Shown here: positions 21,731 to 32,358 of the stretch, in pieces
Position numbering within the stretch: position 1 is the stretch's first letter
How the letters are laid out: each line of letters starts with the position of its first letter
DNA from: Neonectria sp. B-13
Taxonomy: Eukaryota; Ascomycota; Sordariomycetes; Hypocreales; Nectriaceae
Assembly: GCA_002682825.1 (NCBI GenBank)
Contig: NOKP01000003.1
Coordinates: 2,170,001 to 2,234,000 of the forward strand
Direction of reading: 5' to 3'
Length of the DNA stretch: 64,000 bases
The notes under the pieces: model-generated
What the model was told of the DNA's origin: nothing
The model's input: only the letters and a program-made list of their open reading frames with translations
Databases searched by the model: none
Program-made: the position numbers and the translations under genes

Positions 21731-24130
21731 ATGGCCAACATCGACCCGTCCACCCTCACGTCGTCCGCCCAAATCTTCTCCGCGAGCCACACCCTCCCTC
21801 AGATCCGCGCCATCCACAAAAACCTCCATGTACAAGTCGAAGAGAAGGCGACCCGGCTGCGGACGCAGGTCGGCAGCTCATACCGTGACCTCCTCGGCAC
21901 CGCCGATACCATCGTCCACATGCGCGGCGACAACGATGTCGTCCAGGAGCTGCTGGGTAAAATGGGCGGCCGTTGTGGAAGGGCTGTGATTGGGGCCAAG
22001 GCCAAGGGCCTGGCCAACTTCGTTGCGGGAGAGAATAAAGCAGATGCAGCCATTGTCGCGCGACTGAGGCTACTCGATGCCTGTGTGCTGATCGGGGGAC
22101 GAATACTGAAAGGAAAAGGTGGCCTGGGCAACGAGGTGAAGAACGGCGACAGACTGGTATTATCAACCAAAATATGGGCTCTGGGTCGGCTCTTGATCAA
22201 CAACCTGGCGGAGGACGCAACCGATGCAGGCACCCGCCGTGCCATTGAAACGGCGAGGGTCACACTTAACAAGCTGCGCCAAAGATTGACGAGAAGCGTA
22301 GACAAGGTTTTCCAGAGAGCAGGCGACGAGACTGAAAGGGACGACGTTCTGAAGGCGCTTTGCGCTTACAGCCTGGTGACCAGCTCGGGAGCCCGAGACG
22401 CGCTACGGCATCTTCTCAAGGTCAGGGAGGACGCAATGGAATTGACGTTTGAGGTGGAGGAAACCGAGCGCGAGAGGAGCGCAGATGATGTTGTTCAGAG
22501 CTTGAAGCTCTACACGAAAACATTACTAGACGTTCAAGCACTGGTGCCAGGAAAGCTTTCGCAAGCTCTGGCCGGACTGAAGAAGCATCCCTTACTGGCA
22601 GACCCCGCGTTGAAGCAGCTGGAGGGTCTGCGTTTGGACGTATACGAGCACTGGTGCGGCGAGGAGATCCAATACTTCACACCCTATATTCGACACGACG
22701 ACCTCGACGGCCCTCAGGCTCGGGATAGGTTGATGAACTGGTCCAAGGAGGCATCCGAGGTTCTGCTGGAGGGACTGAAGAAGACTCTGGAGCAGATGTC
22801 AGAGTTCAAGCTGATCATGGAGCTTCGTACCAGCGTTCTGCAGCTCTGGATCCGAGACGGAGGCAAAACAAGGGGCATCGACCCGTCCGAGATGCAAGAC
22901 GATCTGCGCGAGGCCATTAATGACCGGATGCTGGCCGTTCTCGACGTCAAAGTTAGCAAGCTCCGCTTGGTTGGCTCCGAGATCTCAGGGACCCTCGGAA
23001 GATGGAAAGATGGCATCACCGACGAACACGTCAGCCTTTGGGACGAAGAGGGTTACGAGGAAGCTCTCGCAGGGGGTGCGACGCCCTTCTTCGAAGAGGT
23101 TATCTCCCGACTATACGGCCGGAACGACGCTGTTTCCAAGGCGGCCCACTGCTACAAGTCGTGGTATCATGTAATAGACGACGTGAAGGGGGTGGTAGAG
23201 TCGCTGAGGCGGCAGCGATGGGACAACGACTACGAGGAGATTGAGGACGAGGAGACAATCGAAGCGCGACAGCAGTTACTGAGCAAGGATGACCCACAAA
23301 TGCTGCAGGAGAAGCTGGATACGACTCTCGACAAGTCATTCAAGGAGCTCGAGGACCACATCCAGAAGCTGTGGGACGAGCGGTCAGCGGCGCCACGCAA
23401 CACCGTGGCTATGTACTTCATTCGCGTCGTCCGCGATATCCGCAGCCAGCTTCCCCAGCGCCCGGCGATCAAGACATTCGGCCTTGCCATGGTGCCTGCG
23501 CTGCACAGCAAGGTTGCGACGTCCGTCACGGTAGCTGCGCTGGACGAATTTACCACTGCAGGACTGGCTTACCGGGCAGTGGTCGGACGGTCGTTGTGGG
23601 AGGGTGAACCCTCGCTACCCAACCAGCCGTCCCCCGAAGTCATACAGTTCCTACGGGCGCTGTCGCTTGCCATGGCCGATACAGGTGTTGATCTCTGGAC
23701 GCCAGCGGCTGTGGCGGTGCTGAAGAGGCATCTGAATGAGCAACTCTGCGAGAAGTGGGAGGAGGCTTTGCTGAAGGAGGTGTCTTTAACGGCAGATGAG
23801 ACCAAGGACGCTGAAACCAAAAAGGAGGACGAGAACGACGACGAGGAAGAGGATGGAGACGACAGCAAAGCTGAAGATGCCGATATTAGACAAGCCTCAA
23901 CCGAGTCGGGTCTCACACCCGAGCAGACAACCGACCTGCTCACCCAGTGGCTCTTCGATATTACCTTCCTACGGCGATGCATCGGCGCGACACCGGACGG
24001 TTTCAAGGATCTCGAGGACAAGGTGTTCGAGCGGACGAAGCTTGACGATGCCGCGGCGCGTCAGCGCATTGTCAAGTTGGCAAACGACTTTTGGCAACGA
24101 ACTAGCCTGCTATTTGGGTTGCTCGCATAA
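21731..24130 (+). CDS. COG1: Conserved oligomeric Golgi complex subunit 1
   Basis: Single exon, 799 residues. COG1 is a lobe-A subunit of the COG tether, which captures recycling vesicles at the Golgi. The N terminus shows the Vps51-type COG1 start: STLTSSAQIFSASHTLPQIR, then EEKATRLRTQVGSSYRDLLGTAD. This is followed by the helical repeats expected of the family, and the last about 100 residues include an acidic linker (DEEEDGDD) before a conserved helical end. The start at 21731 is chosen because MANIDPSTLTSS begins the conserved region. The 68 upstream in-frame codons are Thr/Pro-rich and leader-like. It is convergent with the isomerase gene only 183 bp away. Confidence 0.88.
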   Translation: MANIDPSTLTSSAQIFSASHTLPQIRAIHKNLHVQVEEKATRLRTQVGSSYRDLLGTADTIVHMRGDNDVVQELLGKMGGRCGRAVIGAKAKGLANFVAGENKADAAIVARLRLLDACVLIGGRILKGKGGLGNEVKNGDRLVLSTKIWALGRLLINNLAEDATDAGTRRAIETARVTLNKLRQRLTRSVDKVFQRAGDETERDDVLKALCAYSLVTSSGARDALRHLLKVREDAMELTFEVEETERERSADDVVQSLKLYTKTLLDVQALVPGKLSQALAGLKKHPLLADPALKQLEGLRLDVYEHWCGEEIQYFTPYIRHDDLDGPQARDRLMNWSKEASEVLLEGLKKTLEQMSEFKLIMELRTSVLQLWIRDGGKTRGIDPSEMQDDLREAINDRMLAVLDVKVSKLRLVGSEISGTLGRWKDGITDEHVSLWDEEGYEEALAGGATPFFEEVISRLYGRNDAVSKAAHCYKSWYHVIDDVKGVVESLRRQRWDNDYEEIEDEETIEARQQLLSKDDPQMLQEKLDTTLDKSFKELEDHIQKLWDERSAAPRNTVAMYFIRVVRDIRSQLPQRPAIKTFGLAMVPALHSKVATSVTVAALDEFTTAGLAYRAVVGRSLWEGEPSLPNQPSPEVIQFLRALSLAMADTGVDLWTPAAVAVLKRHLNEQLCEKWEEALLKEVSLTADETKDAETKKEDENDDEEEDGDDSKAEDADIRQASTESGLTPEQTTDLLTQWLFDITFLRRCIGATPDGFKDLEDKVFERTKLDDAAARQRIVKLANDFWQRTSLLFGLLA

Positions 24131-24313
24131 GGGATAGATAAACTAGATGACCTGCTGTCAAAGACGCGGGATGATGATGAATTGGACGGGGTTCGTCTCG
24201 CTTTCTTTGCTCCGTCTATGGAGCTGTGTATCGTGCATCATAATCTACATGGATCCCCTCCGTCTATCTCGGTCTACTTGAGATTGCACATGGCTTCCCT
24301 CGCCCATGACTTC

Positions 24314-25228
24314 TCATAGCTTATGCCTCTTTGCACCAGTCGCAATCTTGTAAAACTCCTCCTGGGGCACGCCCTTCATGAAGCGCTCCACGCCGGCAAA
24401 GACTTCGTGGACGTTCTGGGTGTGCATGATGTCCATCTCGGGCCTCCTGATGAGCTTCTTGATGCCGGTCAAGCTCTCGCCAATCAGGTGTTCTCCGAGG
24501 CGCTCATCGACCTCCTTCATGACCAGCGCGCGAAACTTGTCGTCCTCGCCCTTGGCAACGTCGAAGATGGCATTGACGAAGCCGCAGCGCTCCAGGTCCT
24601 GCGCCGGCAGCCGGCGGCTCATGATGAGGGCCTCGTTGGCCTTTGCGATGCCGAGGCGCGTGACGAGGGCGCGCGACGATCCGCCCTCGGCGACCAGGCC
24701 TAGCGACGAGAAGGGCGTGAGGAGGAAGGTGTGCGGCGCCGCGTAGATGAAGTCGGCGAAGGCGACGAGCGCCGCCGTCAGGCCGATGACGGGCCCGTTG
24801 AGGCCGACGACGAGGACTTTTGGGTGAGTGGAGAAGGCGTGCGTGATGTTGAGGTTGTTGGTGGCGAAGAATTGGAGCCAGTGCTTGTGCAATTCGGGGC
24901 CGGAGGTGGGCGCGTTTTGGGCGAGGGACACATCGGCGCCTCTGTTAAATGAATAAGAGAATAAGTCAGTGACTTGTTCATCTCATCTCGCAACCTCACT
25001 AGACCGGGAAGCATGACCAGCACACTCGGAGACATACGCAGAAAAGTACCGGCCCTTGGCCAATAGCACGGTGATGAAGACTTCGTCGTGCGTCGCAATC
25101 TCACGCATCTTCTGCGCGAGATCGTAGTACTGCTCCTGCGACAGCGAGTTGAGCTTGCGGTCGTTGTCGATGGTGAGAACCGCGACGCGCCCGCGGTACT
25201 CGAGACTGATGACGGATTCCGCTGACAT
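24314..25228 (-). CDS. ECI1: Delta3,delta2-enoyl-CoA isomerase, peroxisomal
   Basis: Two exons, 25038-25228 and 24314-24941, joined across a 96-nt intron to give YFSAGADVS, the crotonase oxyanion-hole motif; 272 residues. The enzyme shifts the double bond of delta3-enoyl-CoA so that unsaturated fatty acids can enter beta-oxidation. The second crotonase signature (NGPVIGLTAALVAFADFIYA) supplies the other oxyanion contact. A glutamate in LVAEGGSS, about residue 149, sits where yeast Eci1 has its catalytic acid. The protein ends in HKL, a PTS1 variant. Yeast Eci1 ends in HRL, which supports both the identity and peroxisomal targeting. An enoyl-CoA hydratase is the alternative, but the single-glutamate arrangement favours isomerase. 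Confidence 0.85.
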
Positions 25229-25829
25229 GATGGCGACGGCTCGGATCTATGGATAGTGTTTTAATGACGAGGAAGAAGGCGGCGAGAGAGTGGTAGAAAC
25301 TGGAACAGAGGGAGAACAGAGAGAAGCGGTGTCTGGTATCTCGTTCAACAGATCTCACATAAGACTATAGCAGTCTCACCTCCTTCCTTTATGACCCCGG
25401 TTAATACGGAGGAGGTAACATGGGTTCCCCACACTCCGGCCCCGAGATGCCTCGGCCTGGTCGGTTGTGGGGGTCCGTTTTGGTTCCGCCCGCCTACACT
25501 CACTCACTCACCTAATGATTCAGCGCAAAACGCTCTCTCTTAAGTAAGTAGTCATAAAAAACGTGGGCATGTATATTTAGTTGTAAGTGATAACTCAGGC
25601 CGTCAACACACCCAAAATAAACCCGCTCAACTTGGTGATCGAGGAACTAGTGGCTCAAACTAGTTGTCATGCCCTCGGGACATACACGGCCATCTATATA
25701 CAGCAAACCCCCTTTTCGACTAGCAAGTCGTTTTATCCATTGCGTTCCAACTCCCCGAGCGAACAAACGTCTTCTCGGCTTCTCAAACAGGACGGCCCCT
25801 CCCAAACAGCGCCGTGCCAGTATCACCAT
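25229..25829. other. ECI1 upstream and A49 downstream region
   Basis: About 600 bp between two minus-strand genes. It contains the ECI1 promoter and the A49 3' UTR. No coding signal is supported. Confidence 0.5.
25450..25455 (+). promoter_or_regulatory. CCTCGG hexamer upstream of ECI1
   Basis: CCTCGG is the core bound by FarA/FarB-type Zn2Cys6 regulators of fatty-acid use in filamentous fungi. It lies 222 bp upstream of a peroxisomal beta-oxidation gene. A hexamer also occurs by chance, so this is tentative. Confidence 0.3.
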
Positions 25830-27272
25830 CTAACGTCGTTTGGGCGCGATGTGCCTCTGCTTGGGGAAATTCAAAGGCAGTGCAAGTCGCGCCATTTGTA
25901 CCGTCGTCTTCTTCTGCTTGTCGACAATTGGCCTCACCCGGCCGCCAATCTCATGGAAGTATTGGTTCATCGTCTTCTGGTCCGTCTTCAGGTCGTCCCT
26001 CAGGTTCTGTGTGTCCACCTCAAAGTTGTCCACGATGCTCGCAAACACGCAGCAGTGGGTTATCAGCAAATCGATGTGGAATTTCCGCATCTGACCCGCA
26101 TCTGAGAACTTCCGTCGGACGTTCTCAATGACCGCCTCAGGCGCCGGCGCGAGAAACTCCCTCAGTTTCTCTCGTGAAGGTAATGTGCGAGTGCCCCGAA
26201 CCCTACCAGGCTTGGTGCTACGGTAGAAGAGTAATACAACGTAAAAGTACCGGAGCACTCGAAGTCGCAATACCGCTTCCTCGTTGCCCGCAATGGCATT
26301 GACTCGTGAAGCCACAAAGCTCGACATCACCTGAATGCCTTCCTTGTGCTGCACTTTCTCCTGCCATTCTCGAATTGGCACCAGGTTGAGAATATCCGCC
26401 CCAATAATCCTGATCGGGTCGTAGACATCTTCGATCTCTGTCGCGTCCATGTTGGGAAGAGGAACGGGCCTGGCCTCATCCACCACGGCCTGCAGCTCCT
26501 CTCTCGACGCCATGGTCGATGTGATCTCTCCCACATTTTTCAGCATTGCGCGAGACGCCTCATCAATCTTGGTCGGCAAGTCTCCAGCCTTCCTCTGGGG
26601 AGCGATGGCGTTCAAGACGTTCTCATGGATGGCCTTCTTGGCCTTCTTTGTACCAAACGTCTGTCCGAGATCCGTCTTGCGTTCCAGATTAGTCTATTGC
26701 TAGTTAGCCCATTGATCAACTCCATCGCTTGGTGTAGTAGCCGGACCTGTTTGACGTTGTTCTCGCCCATGGCAGCCTCGGACGCCTGCTTCGCTCGAAC
26801 CACTCCTCGCATCACCATCTTCTTGGCCTCAACCACCTGGAGCTTGCCTGTTTTCGGATCGTAGATGCCGACGAAGTGGTTCAAAGAGGGCTTGGAGCCT
26901 CTAGGGCCCTCCGTCTTCAGGGTGTAGTCTAGACTTCGGTGTGCCGTCGAGTGGAGAAGGAAGTCCTTCTCGCCAGCCGACTTGGCTGACTTCGATTTCG
27001 ATTTGGTCTCATTCTTGGGCGCGTATGAGTGGAATGGGATATCGCTAGGTACTTGGAATCCGGGAGCAGTGGCTATCATTCATCAATCAGCACTGCGCAG
27101 TCGGTCGAATCTCGAAACGCGGCGTCGTACCTATCACGGGTGGGCAGAACTTGGGACGCAGAACTGAAGTAACCGTGGCCGTCGATGAGGAGGCATCAAT
27201 GGCGACCTTCTTCTTCGGATTCACACCAGCCTCTCCATCTCTCTTGCGCTTCTTGGTGCTGGCTTGGGCCAT
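25830..27272 (-). CDS. RPA49: DNA-directed RNA polymerase I subunit A49
   Basis: Three exons, 27131-27272, 26747-27072 and 25830-26693, with introns of 58 and 53 nt; 443 residues. A49 pairs with A34.5 to form the TFIIF-like module of RNA polymerase I and helps initiation and elongation on rDNA. The start is basic (MAQASTKKRKRDGE), followed by a beta-rich dimerisation region: IPFHSYAPKN, then LLHSTAHRSLDYT, then HFVGIYDPKTGKLQVVEAKK. The conserved GQTFGTKKAKKAI linker leads into the tandem winged-helix half, which runs to the C terminus. The second donor (CAG|GTCCGG) is non-standard, but joining there gives VKQTNLERKTDLGQTFG, matching the family. An RRPE-like AAAAATTTT lies about 70 bp upstream of the start. 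Confidence 0.92.
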
Positions 27273-28915
27273 GATTAATCGTCCTCGTCGTCGTTTCCGT
27301 TAGATCTGCCGTTCGCTGAGGTGGGATGAAGCCGCAACCCAAAAATTTTGTCGACCGGAAACGGCAGAAAAATAGCGGCCAGTGTTTAGCCGGGCGGTGT
27401 AACCGTGAAAGAACCCCCCACCATGGCACCGCAGCTTAGCTTCTGCCACCCTGAGTGGCTAGAAACCTAGCTAAGAACTTAGGTGCGTGCTTGCTCACCT
27501 GTGCTACTTTAGTAGGTAGAGTTGCTGTGAGGTTACACGTAGGACGTTATTTGCTTGAGAAACTGGCTAGTGAGCACACCACATTTATTTTATCCGAGGT
27601 ACCAAAGTACGTAGTTTTATCCTACAACCACTATTTATATGCTGTCTTGCTCAAGTGGAGCGTCGGATGCTCCAATGCCTCTCGCGTTGTCCAAATCAAT
27701 AATCGTGGCCCTTTAAAATACACATCGTTAAAGTGGAAGCAGGAGTGGCTGGAATGAACTTTCAAGAATTCGGCGGCATCGTCACCTCCGTCCTTCCACG
27801 TTCTATAAATCCTGGGCGCGAGTTTGCGAAGTCTGCTACACCAGATATCATGAAGTTAGTAGCACAACAGGATTCATTCGAAAACGGATAGTATCAGATC
27901 CAAGACATAGCAAACGAGACAAGGGTGTGACATCTCTCGGACGATATCAGGAGGAGGTGCAGAGAAGCCCGCCAGTATGGCATAAATGCCATAAATTGTG
28001 TTATGATGAGGTTGAGTGTTGCCCAGAAAAGTAATGGTTTATTCTACGATGTAACGAAGCGTTATGTCATGGGATGCGACGCTTTGGCAAATGTCGGCGC
28101 GTTCGGTCAACAAAGTCAACAAGTGGTTCTCATCTGAAGGGAAAATCCACTTTCACGCAAATATTTCTTACGAATCTGACGATTACAGCTAGAACCTGAT
28201 GTAACTTGGGTAGCTACACTGATTGCAAGCCAGCGATCTCTTATTGAATCGAAGAGGACCGTTCTTAGGGTGATATTGGATCATGCCCGCCGATGTCGTG
28301 CAATCCGGCAGGTTTTATTTAGCAGACTTGACAATGCGCAAGCGACTCACCCCAGTCTGGCATGACCGTGTCCTGCAACAGCAACATGGGCGGCGGTCGG
28401 AGTCTCGCGGCAACCATTGAGCACTTACGGAATTGCCGTGGGATGATGCATCAAGCTTTCGCACATGGTGCCTAGCACGCTCAAGCCGCTTCGGGTGAGG
28501 CCACTAGCGGTTTGCGGAGCTCCCCACCCAAGCTCGGTTCTGGACAGCTCGAGGCATAACACGCACAACAAGTTCACGACAAAGGCCAAGTTTGAGGTTT
28601 GGTTGTGAGGCGACACGCCATTTCAAAATGCATTGGTCATGGGCAATGTGCCTTGTAGTATTCATTCCTAAACACCGTCCGTTTTCCCGACCGTCCAATT
28701 GTCATATCCCATCCTCCATGATATCCCTTAAGACCACAAAGAGCCGATCGTGTGCGGGGTTCAGCCACCTGACGTGATTCCAAAGTCAAATCCTAGCGGA
28801 GGATCCCAAGGCGTCGAGACGGCGAGTGCCCAGCACCGGCCTACAGATGTCGTTCAGGCGTGTGAAATCGTAACATCATGCAAGAAGAGTCGAGTCAGGT
28901 TGCAGGGCGAGTTGT
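27273..28915. other. Intergenic region, A49 upstream to eL41 downstream
   Basis: About 1.6 kb, relatively AT-rich between 27500 and 28300. An RRPE-like AAAAATTTT is at 27341-27349. Small open frames only. Confidence 0.5.
27341..27349. promoter_or_regulatory. RRPE-like AAAAATTTT upstream of RPA49
   Basis: AT core of the RRPE motif about 70 bp upstream of the A49 start. It lacks the flanking TGA seen at SAS10, and no PAC was found nearby. Confidence 0.3.
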
Positions 28916-29047
28916 TTATTTGCTAAGAATCGAGGTCAGCGACAGGTATACTGAGCGTGGCTTTGTTGCTACTTACGAGCGAGCACGCATCTTTCTTCTC
29001 TTACGCTTGAGGCGACGAACGCGCTTCTTTCTCCACTTGGCTCTCAT
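28916..29047 (-). CDS. RPL41: 60S ribosomal protein eL41 (25 residues)
   Basis: Two coding exons, 28977-29047 and 28916-28922, encode a 25-residue, almost entirely Lys/Arg peptide: MRAKWRKKRVRRL, then KRKRRKMRARSK. This is eL41, the smallest eukaryotic ribosomal protein, a helix bridging the two subunits. The 54-nt intron (GTAAGT...TTCTTAG) splits the Ser codon. Without splicing the frame would end one residue early, at TCG TAA. With it the universal RARSK end is restored, so the intron is very likely real. The last coding exon is only 7 nt. A further intron fits in the 5' UTR (29056-29199, GTAAGC...GACAG). The gene is divergent from the FHA kinase. Confidence 0.93.
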
Positions 29048-29055
29048 CTTGAACT

Positions 29056-29199
29056 CTGTCACGCGATGTTAGCAACAGCTCGATTTCTTTGCGCGGGGGC
29101 AAGGACAAGTCAATCCAGAACGTCGAGATGCTCGCTCAATGTCCGTTCTGTATCGACTTGCCCTTGTCCATCATATGCACGTCATGGGGGGTAGCTTAC
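29056..29199 (-). other. Predicted 5' UTR intron of eL41
   Basis: On the minus strand the donor is A|GTAAGC at 29199, the branch-like TTGCTAACA lies about 20 nt before the end, and the acceptor is GACAG at 29056, eight bases before the start codon. Leader introns are common in fungal ribosomal protein genes. Confidence 0.6.
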
Positions 29200-29659
29200 T
29201 TGTCCGTGGATGAGAATCGTGTTTGGATAAGGAACAACTCCAAGAGAAGGAGGGGGGGTTTTCTGGAGCTTAAGCAAGGTCATAGTAGGGCACACAACCC
29301 CCAGGGCACACGTGACCACCCCGCCTTGGCTTTTGTGGGCACAGCGGACCTGCAGCACAGTGTGGTCTCGTTAGCACGGCCAAACGCACTGTATGTTTGC
29401 GTCACTTCGGGAAGGAACGACCATTACCGGCCTACTACTAGTAGTATCGAAGCAGCTTGGAGCTGTGAATAGGCATTGTGAGAAACGTGCAAACGCAAAC
29501 CTCATCGTCTGGATTATCGATTCTCAAGTCCAACTCTCAAATTTCTCCGTCGCATCTTTCTCGTTTCACGGAAATGCTACACACCCTGCTCACTCATTTA
29601 CCACCCTAGAGCACTAACACGGTTCAATCAACAGCTTTACGTCTCGAGTGAGATTCAAA
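29200..29659. other. Divergent promoter region, eL41-FHA kinase
   Basis: About 460 bp shared by two divergent genes. The AGGGCACAC pair and E-box-like site close to the eL41 side are listed separately. Confidence 0.55.
29287..29316. promoter_or_regulatory. AGGGCACAC direct repeat plus CACGTGAC site
   Basis: Two AGGGCACAC copies begin at 29287 and 29303. The second overlaps CACGTGAC (29309-29316), a Cbf1-type E-box. Cbf1 sites occur in ribosomal protein promoters of several ascomycetes. The position, about 90-115 bp upstream of the predicted eL41 leader splice site, suits a promoter element. Not proven. Confidence 0.35.
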
Positions 29660-32058
29660 ATGGAGGCTGAAAATCCGATCCCAATGGCGCCAAGCGAGAG
29701 TCCAGCTGCGTACATGTATCTCCTCGACAGCCGGAGTCGGAACAATTCTCAGCGTATGCACTTCCGTGAAAGGCCCAGCAGCACAGGAAATTGTCGTTCT
29801 TCTTCACTCCCAATGGTTTCTCTAACTAACTGTTCAGAACTGCTCCCACTCCATGACCGAGAAATATTCAAGATTGGACGAGACCCACGATCAAAGTATG
29901 AAACGTACGATCCTTTCTTGCAGTCGCTTACTCTTTTAGCACGCTTGCAATCGACAATGACCCTGATTATACCGTCTCGCGGAACCATTGTGAAGTCTAC
30001 GTTGTCATGTACGAGCCAACCATCAACCACGTCTACGTCCGTGATCGAAAGTCGTCCAACGGGACATATGTCAATGGTCAACTCATTGGAATGGGTCCCA
30101 AAATTTCGCCCGGCTACTTACTGCAAGATGGCGATTCCATTGAAATTCGCCCCTACTGGACATTGATTCTTGTCCAAGACCGAGCCCCCCCTCGCCATGA
30201 TCTTGACAGTCTCCAAGCCGAAGAGTGTAAGGTATGGGTCATTATCAGCTCCAAAAGACCACGAAACACGCTGGCTGACCCTCAAAGCTCTTCTCTGACA
30301 AGTATCTCTTGACCAACCGCTGCCTCGGCCAAGGTGCAGAGGCTATTGTCCACTTGGCAGTCGATGTTGTCACAAAGAAGCAATTGGTGTGCAAACTGGT
30401 CAATCTCGACAAACTCCAAGGAAATAACTCCCGTGAGGAATTACGTCGCAAATTTCAAGAGGCAGACCTCCTGCGACAACTGCGACATGTGAGCTTTATT
30501 ACCCAAACACTTTCTGCTTAAGCTGACTTTGCGGTAGCCAAATATCTTACCCTACATCGATACAATTAGTTCCCCACATTCGCTGTCAGTATATTCCATA
30601 TGGAGACTGGGAGTGTGAACCAACGCCTTGCAGATATACCTTTACCGAACTTGCATCGGGAGGCGACCTAATGTCGTTCATCTACCGCCAGGGCAGCGTC
30701 AAAGAATTTGACGCTCGGATCATTATTCGCCAAGTGGTTCGTGGTCTCGGATATCTTCATGGAAAAGGCATCGTGCATCGCGACCTCAAACCGGAGAACA
30801 TCCTTTTAGCATATTCGCCGAAAATTGCATACCACCGCGTCATGATAGCCGACTTCGGAAACTCGGCCGTCCCTCGAAGAAGTAGGATGGTTACAAACGT
30901 CGGGACTGTAAACTATCAAGCACCGTATGTCCTCACGATTGCCTAGCCGTGGTGAAAATGAAGGTGAAGATCTAACAGAATCTTAGGGAGTTCCTTACCG
31001 GTACACAAGCTCACACGTCAGCGGTTGACATTTGGTCCCTTGGAATCGTAGTCCTTGTTCTTTTGGCGGCTAGTTCGGATATCGAGATTGAAGACATCAA
31101 CAGAAAGGATCAAAGCGAGATCGAACATTATCTCAAATGTACCTTTTCTGACATGGACAAGCAGCCATCCCGAAATGGTAGGAAATTCCTCTGGGGCTGT
31201 CTACAGAAGACGCCATCCGCGAGGATGAGAGCCGTGGATGCGGAATTCCACGACTGGCTGCGCACCCCAGAAAAGCATCTACGTTTCTTTCAGCTGTTGG
31301 ACGGAAAAATGATGTCGGACTGGAAACCACACGACGAACTGACGCCCATGCCATGGGAACTACCCAGCCTCAAGAACGGCCCGATAGCGGCAACGAAAGA
31401 CTCGGAGCTTCGCTTTAGCCAGTATTTTGCGACTAAGGCAACCTCACCAGTGCGACCGGGGCCTCCCGAAACTAGGGACAACATCTCTGGAAATGGCCAA
31501 GTCATGAAATCGGATAATGAGATTTCTCAGAAAAAGACACCCGGGAAAGAGACGCCCGAACAACAAGCGCCTAAGGAAGAGATGCACGAAGAGGAGATGC
31601 TCGAAAAAGGGATGCCTCCGCCCAGTGTGCTAAATCTTGAATCGAGCTCATCCATCAAGAAGAGAGCTGTCGATCCGTTGCTGTCAAAAGATGTCGCGAA
31701 GCAACCGCAACTGCCTTGGCAAGGGTCTAGAACGCCAACACATACTGTTCAGTCCGAGTCCCGGGCCAAACGTCTGAAGGTTTCGAAAATCAAAAGCCGC
31801 GATGTTCTACTTCCACTCCCTGGTCTTGACAGACACCTAAAGCCCTTTTACAACCGTCACCACCGACAACAGGTCCTAGAAGAACTTGAGAAGTCGAAAG
31901 CAAAATTTCTGGTCGACCTAGATGGCTTCATATCGAGCACCCCCCCAGATACCACGCATCTACCCCCAACAGACCAGGCTTCTCGAAGGCAAAGAAGTAT
32001 GCACAATAGGATGGGAAAGTTGGCAGGCCAGGATACGCCACGAATTACCTTCCGCTGA
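29660..32058 (+). CDS. FHA-domain Ser/Thr kinase, Mek1/Rad53/Chk2-like
   Basis: Seven exons: 29660-29753, 29838-29895, 29940-30231, 30288-30488, 30538-30584, 30634-30924 and 30987-32058; 684 residues in frame. An FHA domain (about 38-125) shows the phosphothreonine-binding pieces IGRDPRS, SRNHC and KSSNGTYVNG. The kinase domain follows: loop LGQGAEAIVHLA, VAIK-type lysine in LVCKLV, HRDLKPEN (about 279), DFG (as DFGNSA) and APE (QAPEF). One FHA followed by a kinase is the layout of checkpoint or meiotic kinases (Chk2, Cds1, Mek1). Oddities are an irregular glycine loop, a compact region after DIWSLG, and a C-terminal tail of about 260 residues. The tail has an MHEEEMLEKGM-type acidic repeat and a basic patch (RAKRLKVSKIKSR). 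Introns 1 and 2 (84 and 44 nt) are the least sure. Mek1 versus Rad53 cannot be decided here. Confidence 0.8.
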
Positions 32059-32358
32059 CTTGGTCATTTCGTGAGGGCATTGAGATGTTGCGTTACTGGT
32101 ATGCTGTTGGTACAGGTTCTTCATTTCATTCGTGGTCGTGGCGTTTGGGGCCTATGTGAGTTCCTTGGCATGGATCGTATCGTACTGAGATAGCTGATTG
32201 TATTTGGGGAACGGGTTTGTTGCAGGCGTTCTGACTGGCTAACTGACCATCCGATGGATGGCCTGAACTCTATACTTCGACAGATGATTGCTAATGGAAA
32301 CTGTTTCAGTCTTCGCACTCTTACAATGACTAACTATTGATGGTGATGCTCAACAAGA
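32059..32358. other. Convergent intergenic region
   Basis: 300 bp between the FHA kinase and the Cys-rich protein gene, presumably overlapping 3' UTRs. Nothing else is visible. Confidence 0.5.

Noticed and set aside
331..29199. Ribosome-biogenesis gene cluster (BMT5, SAS10, A49, eL41)
   Set aside because: The four genes are spread over 29 kb on both strands and interleaved with unrelated functions. Such genes are numerous in any fungal genome.
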